20,538 bases of DNA from a virus, in the IMG/VR virus record IMGVR_UViG_3300025132_000394, positions 1 to 20,538 of that record. The stretch is one strand, 5' to 3'. Every line of letters starts with the position of its first letter. Positions within the stretch are counted from its first letter, which is position 1. Position numbers and translations under genes: made by a program. The notes under the pieces are model-generated. The model was not told where the DNA came from and ran no database searches. It saw only the letters and a program-made list of their open reading frames with translations. Positions 6,344 to 13,748 of the stretch are shown here, in pieces.

Positions 6344-6852
6344 CGATAAATAAATTTGATATACTTTCTATAGATTTTGATTGGATACAAAATTTAAGAC
6401 AACAAGAAGAATTACTTAATTATTTAATACCTCTAATTTACAGTCACGATAAAATAATTTTGTCTTATACACATGATAAAATATTTCCTTTTTTCAAACA
6501 TGGGTACGATGAGTATAATTTATTCAATATAGACCATCATCACGATATTTTTTATGCTGAAAGACAAAAATTAGATGAGGGTAATTGGTTACATCATTTA
6601 TCAAATATTTATAAAAATAAAATTAATTATGTTTGGATTTCTAACCCTGACTCAAAACATATTTTACCATCAGAACTAAAAAATCTTAAATCTTTCAGAT
6701 TTGACCATAAAATAAATTACATAAAAGAACAAAAATTTGATATGATTTTTATTTGTTGTAGTCCTGATTGTGCAACTACCCCTGAAGTAATAACATCATA
6801 TAAAATAATAGAAAATTTAGTTTATAGAAAATATAATGATAAGCACTATTGA
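6340..6852 (+). CDS. UPF0489-like protein, arginase/deacetylase-type metal site
   Basis: A 170-residue protein unlike the oxygenases around it. It has Asp-rich metal-site motifs: LSIDFDW at 9-15, SYTHDK at 43-47, NIDHHHDIFY at 64-72, GNWLHHL at 81-87 and CCSPDCATTPE at 139-149. The NIDHHHD motif resembles the DAHxD-type metal-binding segment of arginase and deacetylase folds. The order IDFDW, DHHHD, NWLHH and SPDC..TP matches what I know of UPF0489 (relatives of human C5orf22), a family with no established reaction. A hydrolase acting on C-N bonds is one possibility. It overlaps the preceding gene by an ATGA junction and the following gene by 17 bases, so it is translated as part of the oxygenase operon. 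Family assignment is moderate; activity is unknown. Confidence 0.6.
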   Translation: MTINKFDILSIDFDWIQNLRQQEELLNYLIPLIYSHDKIILSYTHDKIFPFFKHGYDEYNLFNIDHHHDIFYAERQKLDEGNWLHHLSNIYKNKINYVWISNPDSKHILPSELKNLKSFRFDHKINYIKEQKFDMIFICCSPDCATTPEVITSYKIIENLVYRKYNDKHY

Positions 6853-7396
6853 TAAAAAGATTAATTGTAATAATAATTTAATTATTACTTATCCTAAAAC
6901 TGTAAAAATAATATTCGGTAATTTTAATAATCCAGATATAATTCACAATCTTTTAATAGAAATTAGAAATAATATAGATGAAACTATGAACTCTTTAACT
7001 AATGTTAAAGGTGGTATGACTAAATGGAATCACTTTATAGAAAATCAATATTTTAAAAATTTTTTTAATTATTTAATCAATAAACATCAAACTGATAGCC
7101 CTGAAATATTTGAAAGATTTTATGAAAAATTTATAATTCATAATGCTTGGGGTAATCAAATAAAAAAAGAAGATAGTCTAAAACAACATATACACCCTTG
7201 TATTCATGGTATTCTTTATTTAACAAAAGGTTGTGATTTAGAGTTACCAGATTTAAATTTAAAAATTACCCCTAATGCTGGAGATTATTATATTTTGCCT
7301 TTAGATATTCAACATGGGTTTGAACCATCAAAAAATGAAGAAAATAGGTACAGTGTTATATTTAATATAATGCCAAAATCTAAAGGTTTACTATAA
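6836..7396 (+). CDS. Fe(II)/2OG oxygenase family with HxH metal motif
   Basis: A 186-residue protein with the double-stranded beta-helix pattern of the phage-type 2OG-Fe(II) oxygenase group that includes PF13759-like proteins. IIHNAWGNQIKKED (100-113) precedes LKQHIHPCIHGILYL (115-129). ITPNAGDYYILPLDIQHGFE (144-163) holds the distal ligand His160, and Arg171 in ENRYSVIFNI is the expected 2OG anchor. The first two ligands are His118 and His120, giving H-x-H instead of the standard H-x-D/E. The HxHP motif followed by a GxLY strand is what I recall from this subfamily, so it is probably normal there and not a loss. Target is unknown; relatives occur widely in T4-like and marine phages. Confidence 0.78.
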   Translation: MISTIDKKINCNNNLIITYPKTVKIIFGNFNNPDIIHNLLIEIRNNIDETMNSLTNVKGGMTKWNHFIENQYFKNFFNYLINKHQTDSPEIFERFYEKFIIHNAWGNQIKKEDSLKQHIHPCIHGILYLTKGCDLELPDLNLKITPNAGDYYILPLDIQHGFEPSKNEENRYSVIFNIMPKSKGLL

Positions 7397-7882
7397 TTGA
7401 TTCAAATAATTGATAATTTTTTTGATAGCCAAATACATTTAGATGTAAAAAATTTTTGCAAGACTAAATTGTTTTATAGTCCAGCATTTACAGCCGATAA
7501 TAATTATTATGGTTTAAGATCAATAGTAAGTAAATTGGACATAATAGATTTATTTAAAGAACAAGCTAAGAAAAAGTTTAAAATAAACATAAGCAAAATT
7601 CACAAAGATACTGGAATAGATATTAGAAATTTAGATAAATTAATACCTCACAAAGACCCACAATCTATTTTAAATTTATTTATAATGATACAAGGCGATG
7701 AAGAATTAAATAATGGAATAGTTTTTTATGATGATAAAAAAATCAACACTCATATAGGATTTAAAGAAAATAGAGCAATTTTATTCAATTCAGATATTGT
7801 TCATAGTCCTTTTATTTTTAAAGAACAAACAATAAAAAGAATTACAGCAACTTTATTTATAACAGATTATAAATTTATTTAA
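7397..7882 (+). CDS. Fe(II)/2OG oxygenase-like protein, last plus-strand cassette gene
   Basis: A 161-residue protein. N-terminal IIDNFFDSQIHLDVKNFC (4-21) is the standard opening of small phage oxygenases. Metal ligands are His85-x-Asp87 in LIPHKDPQS, with distal His136 in SDIVHSPF and Arg148 in IKRITATLFI as the 2OG anchor. FKENRAILFNSDIVH (122-136) is the strand-loop before the distal His. The layout resembles the DUF6445-type oxygenases. The frame begins with TTG directly after the TAA of the upstream gene; the first ATG in frame is far inside the protein, so a TTG start with translational coupling is most likely. The gene ends one base from the stop of the convergent minus-strand gene. 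Substrate unknown. Confidence 0.75.
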   Translation: MIQIIDNFFDSQIHLDVKNFCKTKLFYSPAFTADNNYYGLRSIVSKLDIIDLFKEQAKKKFKINISKIHKDTGIDIRNLDKLIPHKDPQSILNLFIMIQGDEELNNGIVFYDDKKINTHIGFKENRAILFNSDIVHSPFIFKEQTIKRITATLFITDYKFI

Positions 7883-7883
7883 T

Positions 7884-8423
7884 TTATCTATCAAAAAAAA
7901 TACCATAAGAAGTTAGAAATCTTGGTGTCAATCCCATAACTGAATGAAAGACACCTCTTTTTATAAAAACCATATCATTTGGTTTCATATCAAATATATA
8001 ACTAAACTCTGGTGTAACAACATTAACAATTGCCTCTCCTTGTTGTAAATGCAGTAAAGAGTGTTCAACATCTTTATGAAGTTTAAAACCACCCATACTA
8101 TTTAAGTAAGAGCCATATATATCTGTTTCATGGTATTGTTCAGGGAACATCTCTTTTAAAAGATTTTCAATAGGTTTTATCTTTTTAACTTGTATTCTTT
8201 TTGCTTGGTAGTGGACAGCATTATTATGATTAAGTTTGTATTGTTCTCTTTCTAAGTTCATTATTAATTCGTTAGTAATTAAACTTTTATTTAAAGTTTC
8301 TACTATTTCTCCCCAACTTAAAATAATATCAAAGTCGTGTTTAACCCTAACAACGGGCATACTACATTTATGTAATTCTTCTATTGGGTAAGTTATTGTT
8401 TGGTAATTTCTATCAACAATCAT
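7884..8423 (-). CDS. Cupin/JmjC-like Fe(II) oxygenase
   Basis: A 179-residue protein using the ATG at 8423, which overlaps the stop of the upstream gene (TAATG). An in-frame TTG at 8438 is possible but less likely. The C-terminal half has GGFKLHKDVEHSLLHL with His116-x-Asp118, a strand GEAIVNVVTPEFSYIFDM, the turn KPNDMVFIKRGVFHSV with distal His160, and Arg168 in TPRFLTSY. This is the pattern of a cupin-fold Fe(II)/2OG enzyme, with KPxD..FI..G.FHSV similar to JmjC/cupin-4 oxygenases. The N-terminal half (about 100 residues) is helical and not recognised; it may supply substrate binding. It forms a two-gene minus-strand unit with the oxygenase upstream, continuing into the direction of the tail operon. 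The reaction target is unknown. Confidence 0.7.
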   Translation of the reverse strand: MIVDRNYQTITYPIEELHKCSMPVVRVKHDFDIILSWGEIVETLNKSLITNELIMNLEREQYKLNHNNAVHYQAKRIQVKKIKPIENLLKEMFPEQYHETDIYGSYLNSMGGFKLHKDVEHSLLHLQQGEAIVNVVTPEFSYIFDMKPNDMVFIKRGVFHSVMGLTPRFLTSYGIFFDR

Positions 8424-9016
8424 TATAATAATAGCCAAGATGTTACTATATATTTTTCATTTTTCAAAGGTGGATTTCCTCTGTGAACATAAGGGAAGCC
8501 AGATGGGAATATTACAATCCTACCTTTTTTTGCTTTTACTCTTAAAGAAAAATTTAAAAATTCTGTTTCTCCACCATCTTCTATATCGTTTAAATAAATA
8601 ATATAAGCTAAAGCCCTATGAGAATTTTCTAGACCTATATTGTGTTCTAAGTGCCATACATGATAGCCACCTCTCGGAGATGTTTTTTGAATTTTTAATG
8701 TTGCATATTTAAAATCTTTTATACCATAAGCATCTTTAATGCCTGTTTCATTTTCATAATGTTTTAACGCTAAATCAAAATTTGAAACCATAGGTTTTAG
8801 TGTTTCAATCCATTCTTCTAAATTAGAAGCCTCTCCAAAATACTGCAAATCTTTTTTCTCGTTTAAAGGGGCTTTTTCAAATGCTTGTCTTGAAACTGTT
8901 TTTTTAAAATTGTTTTGTTGATTAAAAAAATTTATTGCTTGTGAGCAATCTATATCAGAAATATAGTTGTCATAAATTCCTATAAAATGATTTATTGAAT
9001 TTTTACGTTCAATCAT
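8423..9016 (-). CDS. 2OG-Fe(II) oxygenase, cyanophage-type with HxE motif
   Basis: A 197-residue protein closely matching in layout the 2OG-Fe(II) oxygenases I recall from T4-like cyanophages. Segments are SPRGGYHVWHLEHN at 113-126, LAYIIYLNDIEDGGETEF at 136-153, VKAKKGRIVIFPSGF at 160-174, VHRGNPPLKNEKYIVTSWLL at 177-196. Ligands are His122-x-Glu124, with Glu replacing the usual Asp, and distal His178. Lys188 in NEKYIVTSW takes the role of the 2OG-binding Arg. The Glu is acceptable in this superfamily, and Lys is known as an alternative anchor. Starts at ATG 9016, 18 bases after the preceding gene's stop, so it may be co-transcribed with the tail-fibre genes. Likely a protein or small-molecule hydroxylase; substrate unknown. 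Confidence 0.85.
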   Translation of the reverse strand: MIERKNSINHFIGIYDNYISDIDCSQAINFFNQQNNFKKTVSRQAFEKAPLNEKKDLQYFGEASNLEEWIETLKPMVSNFDLALKHYENETGIKDAYGIKDFKYATLKIQKTSPRGGYHVWHLEHNIGLENSHRALAYIIYLNDIEDGGETEFLNFSLRVKAKKGRIVIFPSGFPYVHRGNPPLKNEKYIVTSWLLL

Positions 9017-9034
9017 TAATTAAGCATAAAAAAA

Positions 9035-9457
9035 TTAATAAGAACTATAAGCTGTTGGTCTTGCACCTATTCTCGTAATTTTTTCTGACTCTGTTTCAGT
9101 ATGTGTTAAGTTTCCCTCTTCATCGTAAGTATCTCCATTATTATTATCCCAATCATTTTGTAATTTAGCTAAATGTGCGGAGTCCCATTTATCAACAAAT
9201 TGTGTTCTGAAATTTCCTAAATCTGCATCTGTCCATGTAGCATGGGGTGTGTCATCTCTGTACTCAACAGTATCGTTATAATCGTGGTCGTCATCTTTAT
9301 ACTGAATAGCCCAAACATTATCCCATTTAGATTGATTCCAAAAATCGTCATCATCAATATCATAAGCAACAGACGAAACACCATCAGTGCCTTTCATTGT
9401 ATGATTAATAATTCTTTTGTCTTCAAATACTACTGTCCAATGTGAGTTTGTTGCCAT
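9035..9457 (-). CDS. Conserved-looking acidic phage protein next to tail fibre, unknown
   Basis: A 140-residue acidic protein (very rich in Asp, Trp and Tyr). N-terminal WTVVFEDKRIINHTM is followed by a DIDDDDFWNQSKWDNVWAIQ segment, then HATWTDADLGNFRTQFVDKW and LAKLQNDWDNNN. The WTV.FEDK.IIN start and the FW...W.NVWAIQ block are familiar from tail-fibre-proximal hypothetical proteins of marine phages; no function is established to my knowledge. Its place directly after the collar-type fibre gene (8 bases between them), acidic charge and small size suggest an accessory fibre component or fibre assembly chaperone, by analogy with other phages where a chaperone gene follows the fibre gene. That role is inference. 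Confidence 0.65.
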   Translation of the reverse strand: MATNSHWTVVFEDKRIINHTMKGTDGVSSVAYDIDDDDFWNQSKWDNVWAIQYKDDDHDYNDTVEYRDDTPHATWTDADLGNFRTQFVDKWDSAHLAKLQNDWDNNNGDTYDEEGNLTHTETESEKITRIGARPTAYSSY

Positions 9458-9465
9458 TTAGTTAC

Positions 9466-10038
9466 CTATGTTTTAATTATATAAACTACTGCTAAGTAAG
9501 GCTGTAATACTGAAGTTGAATCTCCAGTAAAATTAGCACTCATGTTGTGAGAGTGTCCACCACCCGACCCAGCATTATTTGTGTTATAAAATGTTTGACT
9601 TTGTAGTGCATCTCTAGTTGGTGCGTATCCACCACCAGAAAAAGCATTTACAAAATAAAATTGGTGGTCGTGAGATGCAAGTTGAGATTCTGATAAAGTT
9701 GCGTTAGCTGTTGAACCAGCAATATTACCTGTAGTTTGAACTGTATTTGCACCCCCTGTTGATGCTAACGCTTTGTTGTTTGATTTACCAACTGCTACGT
9801 TGTCAGCAAGGTCTGGTAGTCCAAAAGTCGAAGAACCATCTCCAGAACCATAAGTTGTGCCTATGATAGCAAATAATGCCGAGTAAGTTGATCTTGAAAC
9901 ATTTGACCCATCACACTCTAAAAAACCTGATGGAATAGATGCAGAACCATAAGGCACGATAGTGCCTGTAGATACACCACCTATTCCTGTTATATTCTGT
10001 CCATCAAAACTGTATTTTAAAGCCTCATAATTACTCAT
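9466..10038 (-). CDS. Tail collar-domain fibre protein
   Basis: A 190-residue structural protein with a phage tail collar domain (PF07484 type) at about 24-80: GTIVPYGSASIPSGFLECDG, then STYSALFAIIGTTYGSG and FGLPDL. The C-terminal half has His123-x-His125 in SHDHQF and His162-x-His164 in GGHSHN, flanked by Gly/Ser/Asn-rich segments, and ends LQPYLAVVYIIKT. In T4 gp12 an HxH motif binds metal along the trimer axis, and this protein's two such motifs suggest the same. It would sit at the tail tip and take part in host receptor binding. The gene stops one base before the next gene upstream begins, consistent with co-expression. Confidence 0.88.
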   Translation of the reverse strand: MSNYEALKYSFDGQNITGIGGVSTGTIVPYGSASIPSGFLECDGSNVSRSTYSALFAIIGTTYGSGDGSSTFGLPDLADNVAVGKSNNKALASTGGANTVQTTGNIAGSTANATLSESQLASHDHQFYFVNAFSGGGYAPTRDALQSQTFYNTNNAGSGGGHSHNMSANFTGDSTSVLQPYLAVVYIIKT

Positions 10039-10039
10039 T

Positions 10040-10744
10040 TTATTTCTCCATTAATAACCAACCTTGAGTGTTGTCGTAAAACACTAAACCAAAAGAGGCT
10101 CTTTCTGTTGCAACAGTTAAATCAGACGCATCGCCCATTATTGGTTTTCCGTTTCTTCCAACTGTTAAATTATTTGTATCAAATGTTGCATTAGCATCAA
10201 CAAATCTTATTTCATCTCCTATCGTTGGCGAAGCGGGTAAAGTTGCTGTAACTGCCCCACCTGATGTATTAACAAAATATCTTTTTTGTCCCTCTGCTGT
10301 AAATGCTGACGATTTACTTTCCCAAACTTTTTTTCCACTTATTGTGCCTGAAGCTGATACGTTCCCAGTGATTGTAGCATTTCCAGTTATTGTAACATTT
10401 CCTGTGCCTGTAATATCGTTAGAGTTTAAAGATAAATCTCCACCAAGTTGAGGAGAGGTGTCATTTACAATATCAAAAGTAACTGTACTATCTATAAAAT
10501 TTATAGTGTTTGCAGAGGTATTGACAGTTGCAAAAGAAATATCATCTGAGCCGTCAAAGAATTTTATCTCTAAAGAATTTGAACCTGAATTGGTTGTATC
10601 CAGCCAGATCGTGCCTTGCACTGCTGACGATGGTCTTGAAGTTCCAGCGTGCATTGAATTCAAAGCACCTAAAATATTATTTAATTCGGTTCGGAAACTA
10701 CCGAATGATTGGTTTGCTAGTGATACATCTGTAACTTGTGACAT
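10040..10744 (-). CDS. Tail fibre / tail-tip accessory protein
   Basis: A 234-residue protein. The N terminus (residues 5-50) has SLANQSFGSFRTELNNILGA and GTIWLDTT, a pattern seen in virion-attachment segments of marine phage fibres. The middle has tandem strand repeats (GNVTITGNATITGNVSASG at about 114-132) typical of a trimeric beta-helical shaft. The C-terminal domain (about 145-234) includes ATLPASPTIGDEIRFVD, NNLTVGRNGKPIMG and FYDNTQGWLLME, a compact domain common at the ends of fibres and neck appendages in marine phages. It likely bridges the tail tip and receptor-binding proteins. The gene lies between the J-like tail-tip gene and the collar gene, the usual fibre place. Confidence 0.78.
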   Translation of the reverse strand: MSQVTDVSLANQSFGSFRTELNNILGALNSMHAGTSRPSSAVQGTIWLDTTNSGSNSLEIKFFDGSDDISFATVNTSANTINFIDSTVTFDIVNDTSPQLGGDLSLNSNDITGTGNVTITGNATITGNVSASGTISGKKVWESKSSAFTAEGQKRYFVNTSGGAVTATLPASPTIGDEIRFVDANATFDTNNLTVGRNGKPIMGDASDLTVATERASFGLVFYDNTQGWLLMEK

Positions 10745-10763
10745 AATTACTTATAAACCTTTT

Positions 10764-13748
10764 TTAAGTAGATTTCAAACCATAACCAACTGCTTGAAAA
10801 TCAAATTGTTTGTCTATTATTGTATTACTACTATTTTTAAATGTGATGTCAAACCCACTTTTTGATTTATTTTCTAAAACCATAAAATCTCCTGTAGATA
10901 AATCTTGACCAGTAACAATTATATTGGGGGTTGCGTAAAAACTATTAGTAAAAGTGACAGATTTTGTAGATGTGCCAGACTGAACATCATCTCCAGTTTC
11001 AGTTCTTTTTTCAAAAACTAATTTTACTTGCAAACCATTTACAAGCGATCTGGCGTTGTTATCATTTGAATTTAGTAAAGCCCTAAATTTAAAATATCTG
11101 CCTTTGAATGTTCCTTGTTGTGCAATAGTAGTAAATGAAGATATATCGCTTAGTCCTGTAGTAGAACTTCCAATTTGAATAACAGCAGAATTATTGGTAG
11201 GTGCATTTCCATCAAAAGGTGCACGAGCATTGTCAAACAAACTTGCCCCTCTACCACTATCAAACAAATCGTAAGGGTCGTCAGATTGCATACTTAGTTG
11301 AACTTGGAATGTTGCGTCATAAATAGCATCTAAACTATAAGTATTATTGAATATGTAATTACCAGATGATGTAATATTGTTATCTAGACCGCCTGTATCA
11401 AAAAGAAATCCTGATGTATCAGCGTCATCAAAATTTCCTGATCTGTCGTCAAAAAGTGAAGTTGTATCCAAAGTAATTGCTGGATTATTGTTGTTATCTG
11501 TTGTCAAAAAAATGTTTGAAAAAGTGCCTGTAAAACTTGGTTGTTCAGTGATTGTATTGACTAAAGTAAAAGCATCTAATTGGGTCACATTTGAGGATAT
11601 AATCGCTGGGTTTGCGGACTCATTTCCCAATTTATCAACTGCTTTTATATATAAATGATAAGGCGGATTTATTGTATTTATTGTTACACTGTTAGATTTT
11701 CTTCTTGGTACTTGCACTAAGTTTGTCGTATTAAACCACTCTGTTGTTGATACGCCTGTTGAGTATCTTATTTCATAAAATTCAATATCTAAATCTTCAA
11801 CCGCAGTCCAACTCAACTGCATTTGATTTGAACCAACCATAGAAATATTAAAATCTGAAACGTCTGCGGGTGTATCTGTAGCACCAATTATTTTTCTAGT
11901 TGCTGATACAAATGTTGATTTAGAACCAATAGTAGAAACCGCCCTTACCCTTACTTGGTAAGTAGCCTCATCAATTACATTTAAATGTTGATAGTTTAAT
12001 GTTTTACCAGTTGCTACCTCTCTAAAAGAATCAGTGACAGCATTTCCGTCTGGGTCTAAAGTTTGTTTTATTTGTACTTCATAATTATCAACAAATTTGT
12101 CTGGCGATACACCTACTGTTATTAATAGTCGAGTAATTACAATCCCATCTGCATATTCAACAAGTTCATCATCTAAAGACACGCTTGCTGGTGGAGACAC
12201 ACTAAAAGGGTTTGGTAAAGTAGTATCTGGTATTGTTGCGGGTGCAACTTGTGTTCCAAAAGCATAATAACTGTCTTGGTGTTCTGAACATTGTAAAGTT
12301 ACTGTATGATCTGTATTTAGTGTCATTCCTTGAACACGAAATGGTTTAGCTGAGAAGCTTGGCGTGGCGTGCGTGACATTGACTATATCTCCAATGCTTA
12401 AATCTAGTGCTGTCGCATCTGCTTTTATATTTATATCTAAACTTGTTCTAGAACGTCTTAAAATTACCTCTGCCATCTCTTGAGCCTGATGTGGGTCTGT
12501 CAGCATAGAAAAATCAAAACGACCCTCTAATAACAAGCCTCCATCTGCTGTTTGCATATTAGAAAAAGTATCTGCACTTGCTAATCCTGTTTCATCTACG
12601 GGGGGAAATTGTGCGGTATCAGATTGATACGATTTATTTGGATTAATAAAATTAACTACAACTCTGTTATAACGAGAGTTTTTATTTTTACTTGTTACTT
12701 GAATACCACCTAAAATGTTATCCTCTGTAAGGGTAATAGCGGCTGAACCAGAACCCTCTACCAATATTTTATACTGACCACCACTAAAATTTAAAAATGA
12801 TCTTGAGCCTCTTACAAAATCTTTAACATTATCTATAGCTTTTTTAGATGTATCAACCACTGTGTGACTATCCATCAAATCTATAGTACTTGCACCAGAA
12901 TAAGGCGTTATATCAGTATCGCAAACGTCACCAGCCACTTGCCAATCAGCAAAATTTGAATCAAAATAACTGTTAGGTATTCCCATGCCAAATCTATCAT
13001 CTCGTAAATAATCTAATAACTGATAAATTGGATTATCTGAATATTCCCATGTGCTTGATGTATCTGCTCTATGAGAACCTGAACCACCAGTGACAGTGCC
13101 ATCTAAATTAGGATTATAAACTTTTTTACCTTTGACTATTGCATTTACAGTTGGCAAAGAACCAAACGCATCAGGATTCCACTTAAATTTTAAAGCTATG
13201 TAAGCCAGCCCACGAAGTCGGTGGTTCGATGTCCATGATGATAAACCTGATAAAAGGGTAGATGCACTTTGAGAATCGCTACCATAATGAGGTTCAATAG
13301 TTATTAAACTTTCAGCACTTGAGTCGTCATCAGGTGCTTTAAAAAAATTTGCATCTGAACTCGCAACTGATCTTTGAGTGTTATCTGCAATATCTCCATC
13401 AAAAGTAACCTGACTATCATTTATGAATATTGAAGTAATATCTTCAATTTCTCCCTCAGAAACTACAATAGCCATATACAAAAACTCGTTGTCAGTTCCT
13501 GAAGTCTCTAAAAAAACTACATTTCCGCCTACCTTTCTAGTTCCATAAACAATAGGTATATGTGCATTTGCACTAAATTTATTTACTAATACACCTTTAG
13601 CATTTTGATCGGCTATGTTGTCTCCAAAATCTGGTGTTTCAGGAATAGGATTAAGCCACCCAATAACATCTTCAACTAAATCAACAACTACATCAACTAT
13701 ATCTCCGACAAAATCTATTACGTCTTCAAGAGGATTCCAGCCGCCCAT
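10764..13748 (-). CDS. Central tail-tip / tail attachment protein, lambda J-like
   Basis: A 994-residue protein that forms the tail-tip hub in siphoviruses and contacts the receptor. It starts with a hydrophobic amphipathic helix (VIDFVGDIVDVVVDLVEDVI), then a J-like domain (NAHIPIVYGTRKVGGNVVF, FLYMAIVVSEGEIEDI). The hub core (about 130-500) includes YLRDDRFGMGIP and ends with AKPFRVQGMTLNTDHTVTLQ. A fibronectin type III-like region follows at about 620-725 (QLSWTAVEDLDIEFYEIRYS, YHLYIKAVDKLGNES). The C-terminal 260 residues are beta-rich. The start chosen is the ATG at 13748, overlapping the upstream stop (TAATG) with GGAG 9 bases before it. An upstream in-frame TTG (13763) is less likely. 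The annotation rests on domain order and place. Confidence 0.87.
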   Translation of the reverse strand: MGGWNPLEDVIDFVGDIVDVVVDLVEDVIGWLNPIPETPDFGDNIADQNAKGVLVNKFSANAHIPIVYGTRKVGGNVVFLETSGTDNEFLYMAIVVSEGEIEDITSIFINDSQVTFDGDIADNTQRSVASSDANFFKAPDDDSSAESLITIEPHYGSDSQSASTLLSGLSSWTSNHRLRGLAYIALKFKWNPDAFGSLPTVNAIVKGKKVYNPNLDGTVTGGSGSHRADTSSTWEYSDNPIYQLLDYLRDDRFGMGIPNSYFDSNFADWQVAGDVCDTDITPYSGASTIDLMDSHTVVDTSKKAIDNVKDFVRGSRSFLNFSGGQYKILVEGSGSAAITLTEDNILGGIQVTSKNKNSRYNRVVVNFINPNKSYQSDTAQFPPVDETGLASADTFSNMQTADGGLLLEGRFDFSMLTDPHQAQEMAEVILRRSRTSLDINIKADATALDLSIGDIVNVTHATPSFSAKPFRVQGMTLNTDHTVTLQCSEHQDSYYAFGTQVAPATIPDTTLPNPFSVSPPASVSLDDELVEYADGIVITRLLITVGVSPDKFVDNYEVQIKQTLDPDGNAVTDSFREVATGKTLNYQHLNVIDEATYQVRVRAVSTIGSKSTFVSATRKIIGATDTPADVSDFNISMVGSNQMQLSWTAVEDLDIEFYEIRYSTGVSTTEWFNTTNLVQVPRRKSNSVTINTINPPYHLYIKAVDKLGNESANPAIISSNVTQLDAFTLVNTITEQPSFTGTFSNIFLTTDNNNNPAITLDTTSLFDDRSGNFDDADTSGFLFDTGGLDNNITSSGNYIFNNTYSLDAIYDATFQVQLSMQSDDPYDLFDSGRGASLFDNARAPFDGNAPTNNSAVIQIGSSTTGLSDISSFTTIAQQGTFKGRYFKFRALLNSNDNNARSLVNGLQVKLVFEKRTETGDDVQSGTSTKSVTFTNSFYATPNIIVTGQDLSTGDFMVLENKSKSGFDITFKNSSNTIIDKQFDFQAVGYGLKST

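Noticed and set aside
8423-8438. TTG at 8438 as start of the cupin-like oxygenase
   Set aside because: It would add only a hydrophobic MAIII stretch; the ATG at 8423 forms the TAATG junction typical of this genome.
10458-10865. Plus-strand frames opposite the tail-fibre and J-like genes, also at 11377-11658 and 9242-9445
   Set aside because: They are antisense to recognisable tail genes that lie in a continuous coupled operon; composition mirrors the opposite strand and no start signals are present.
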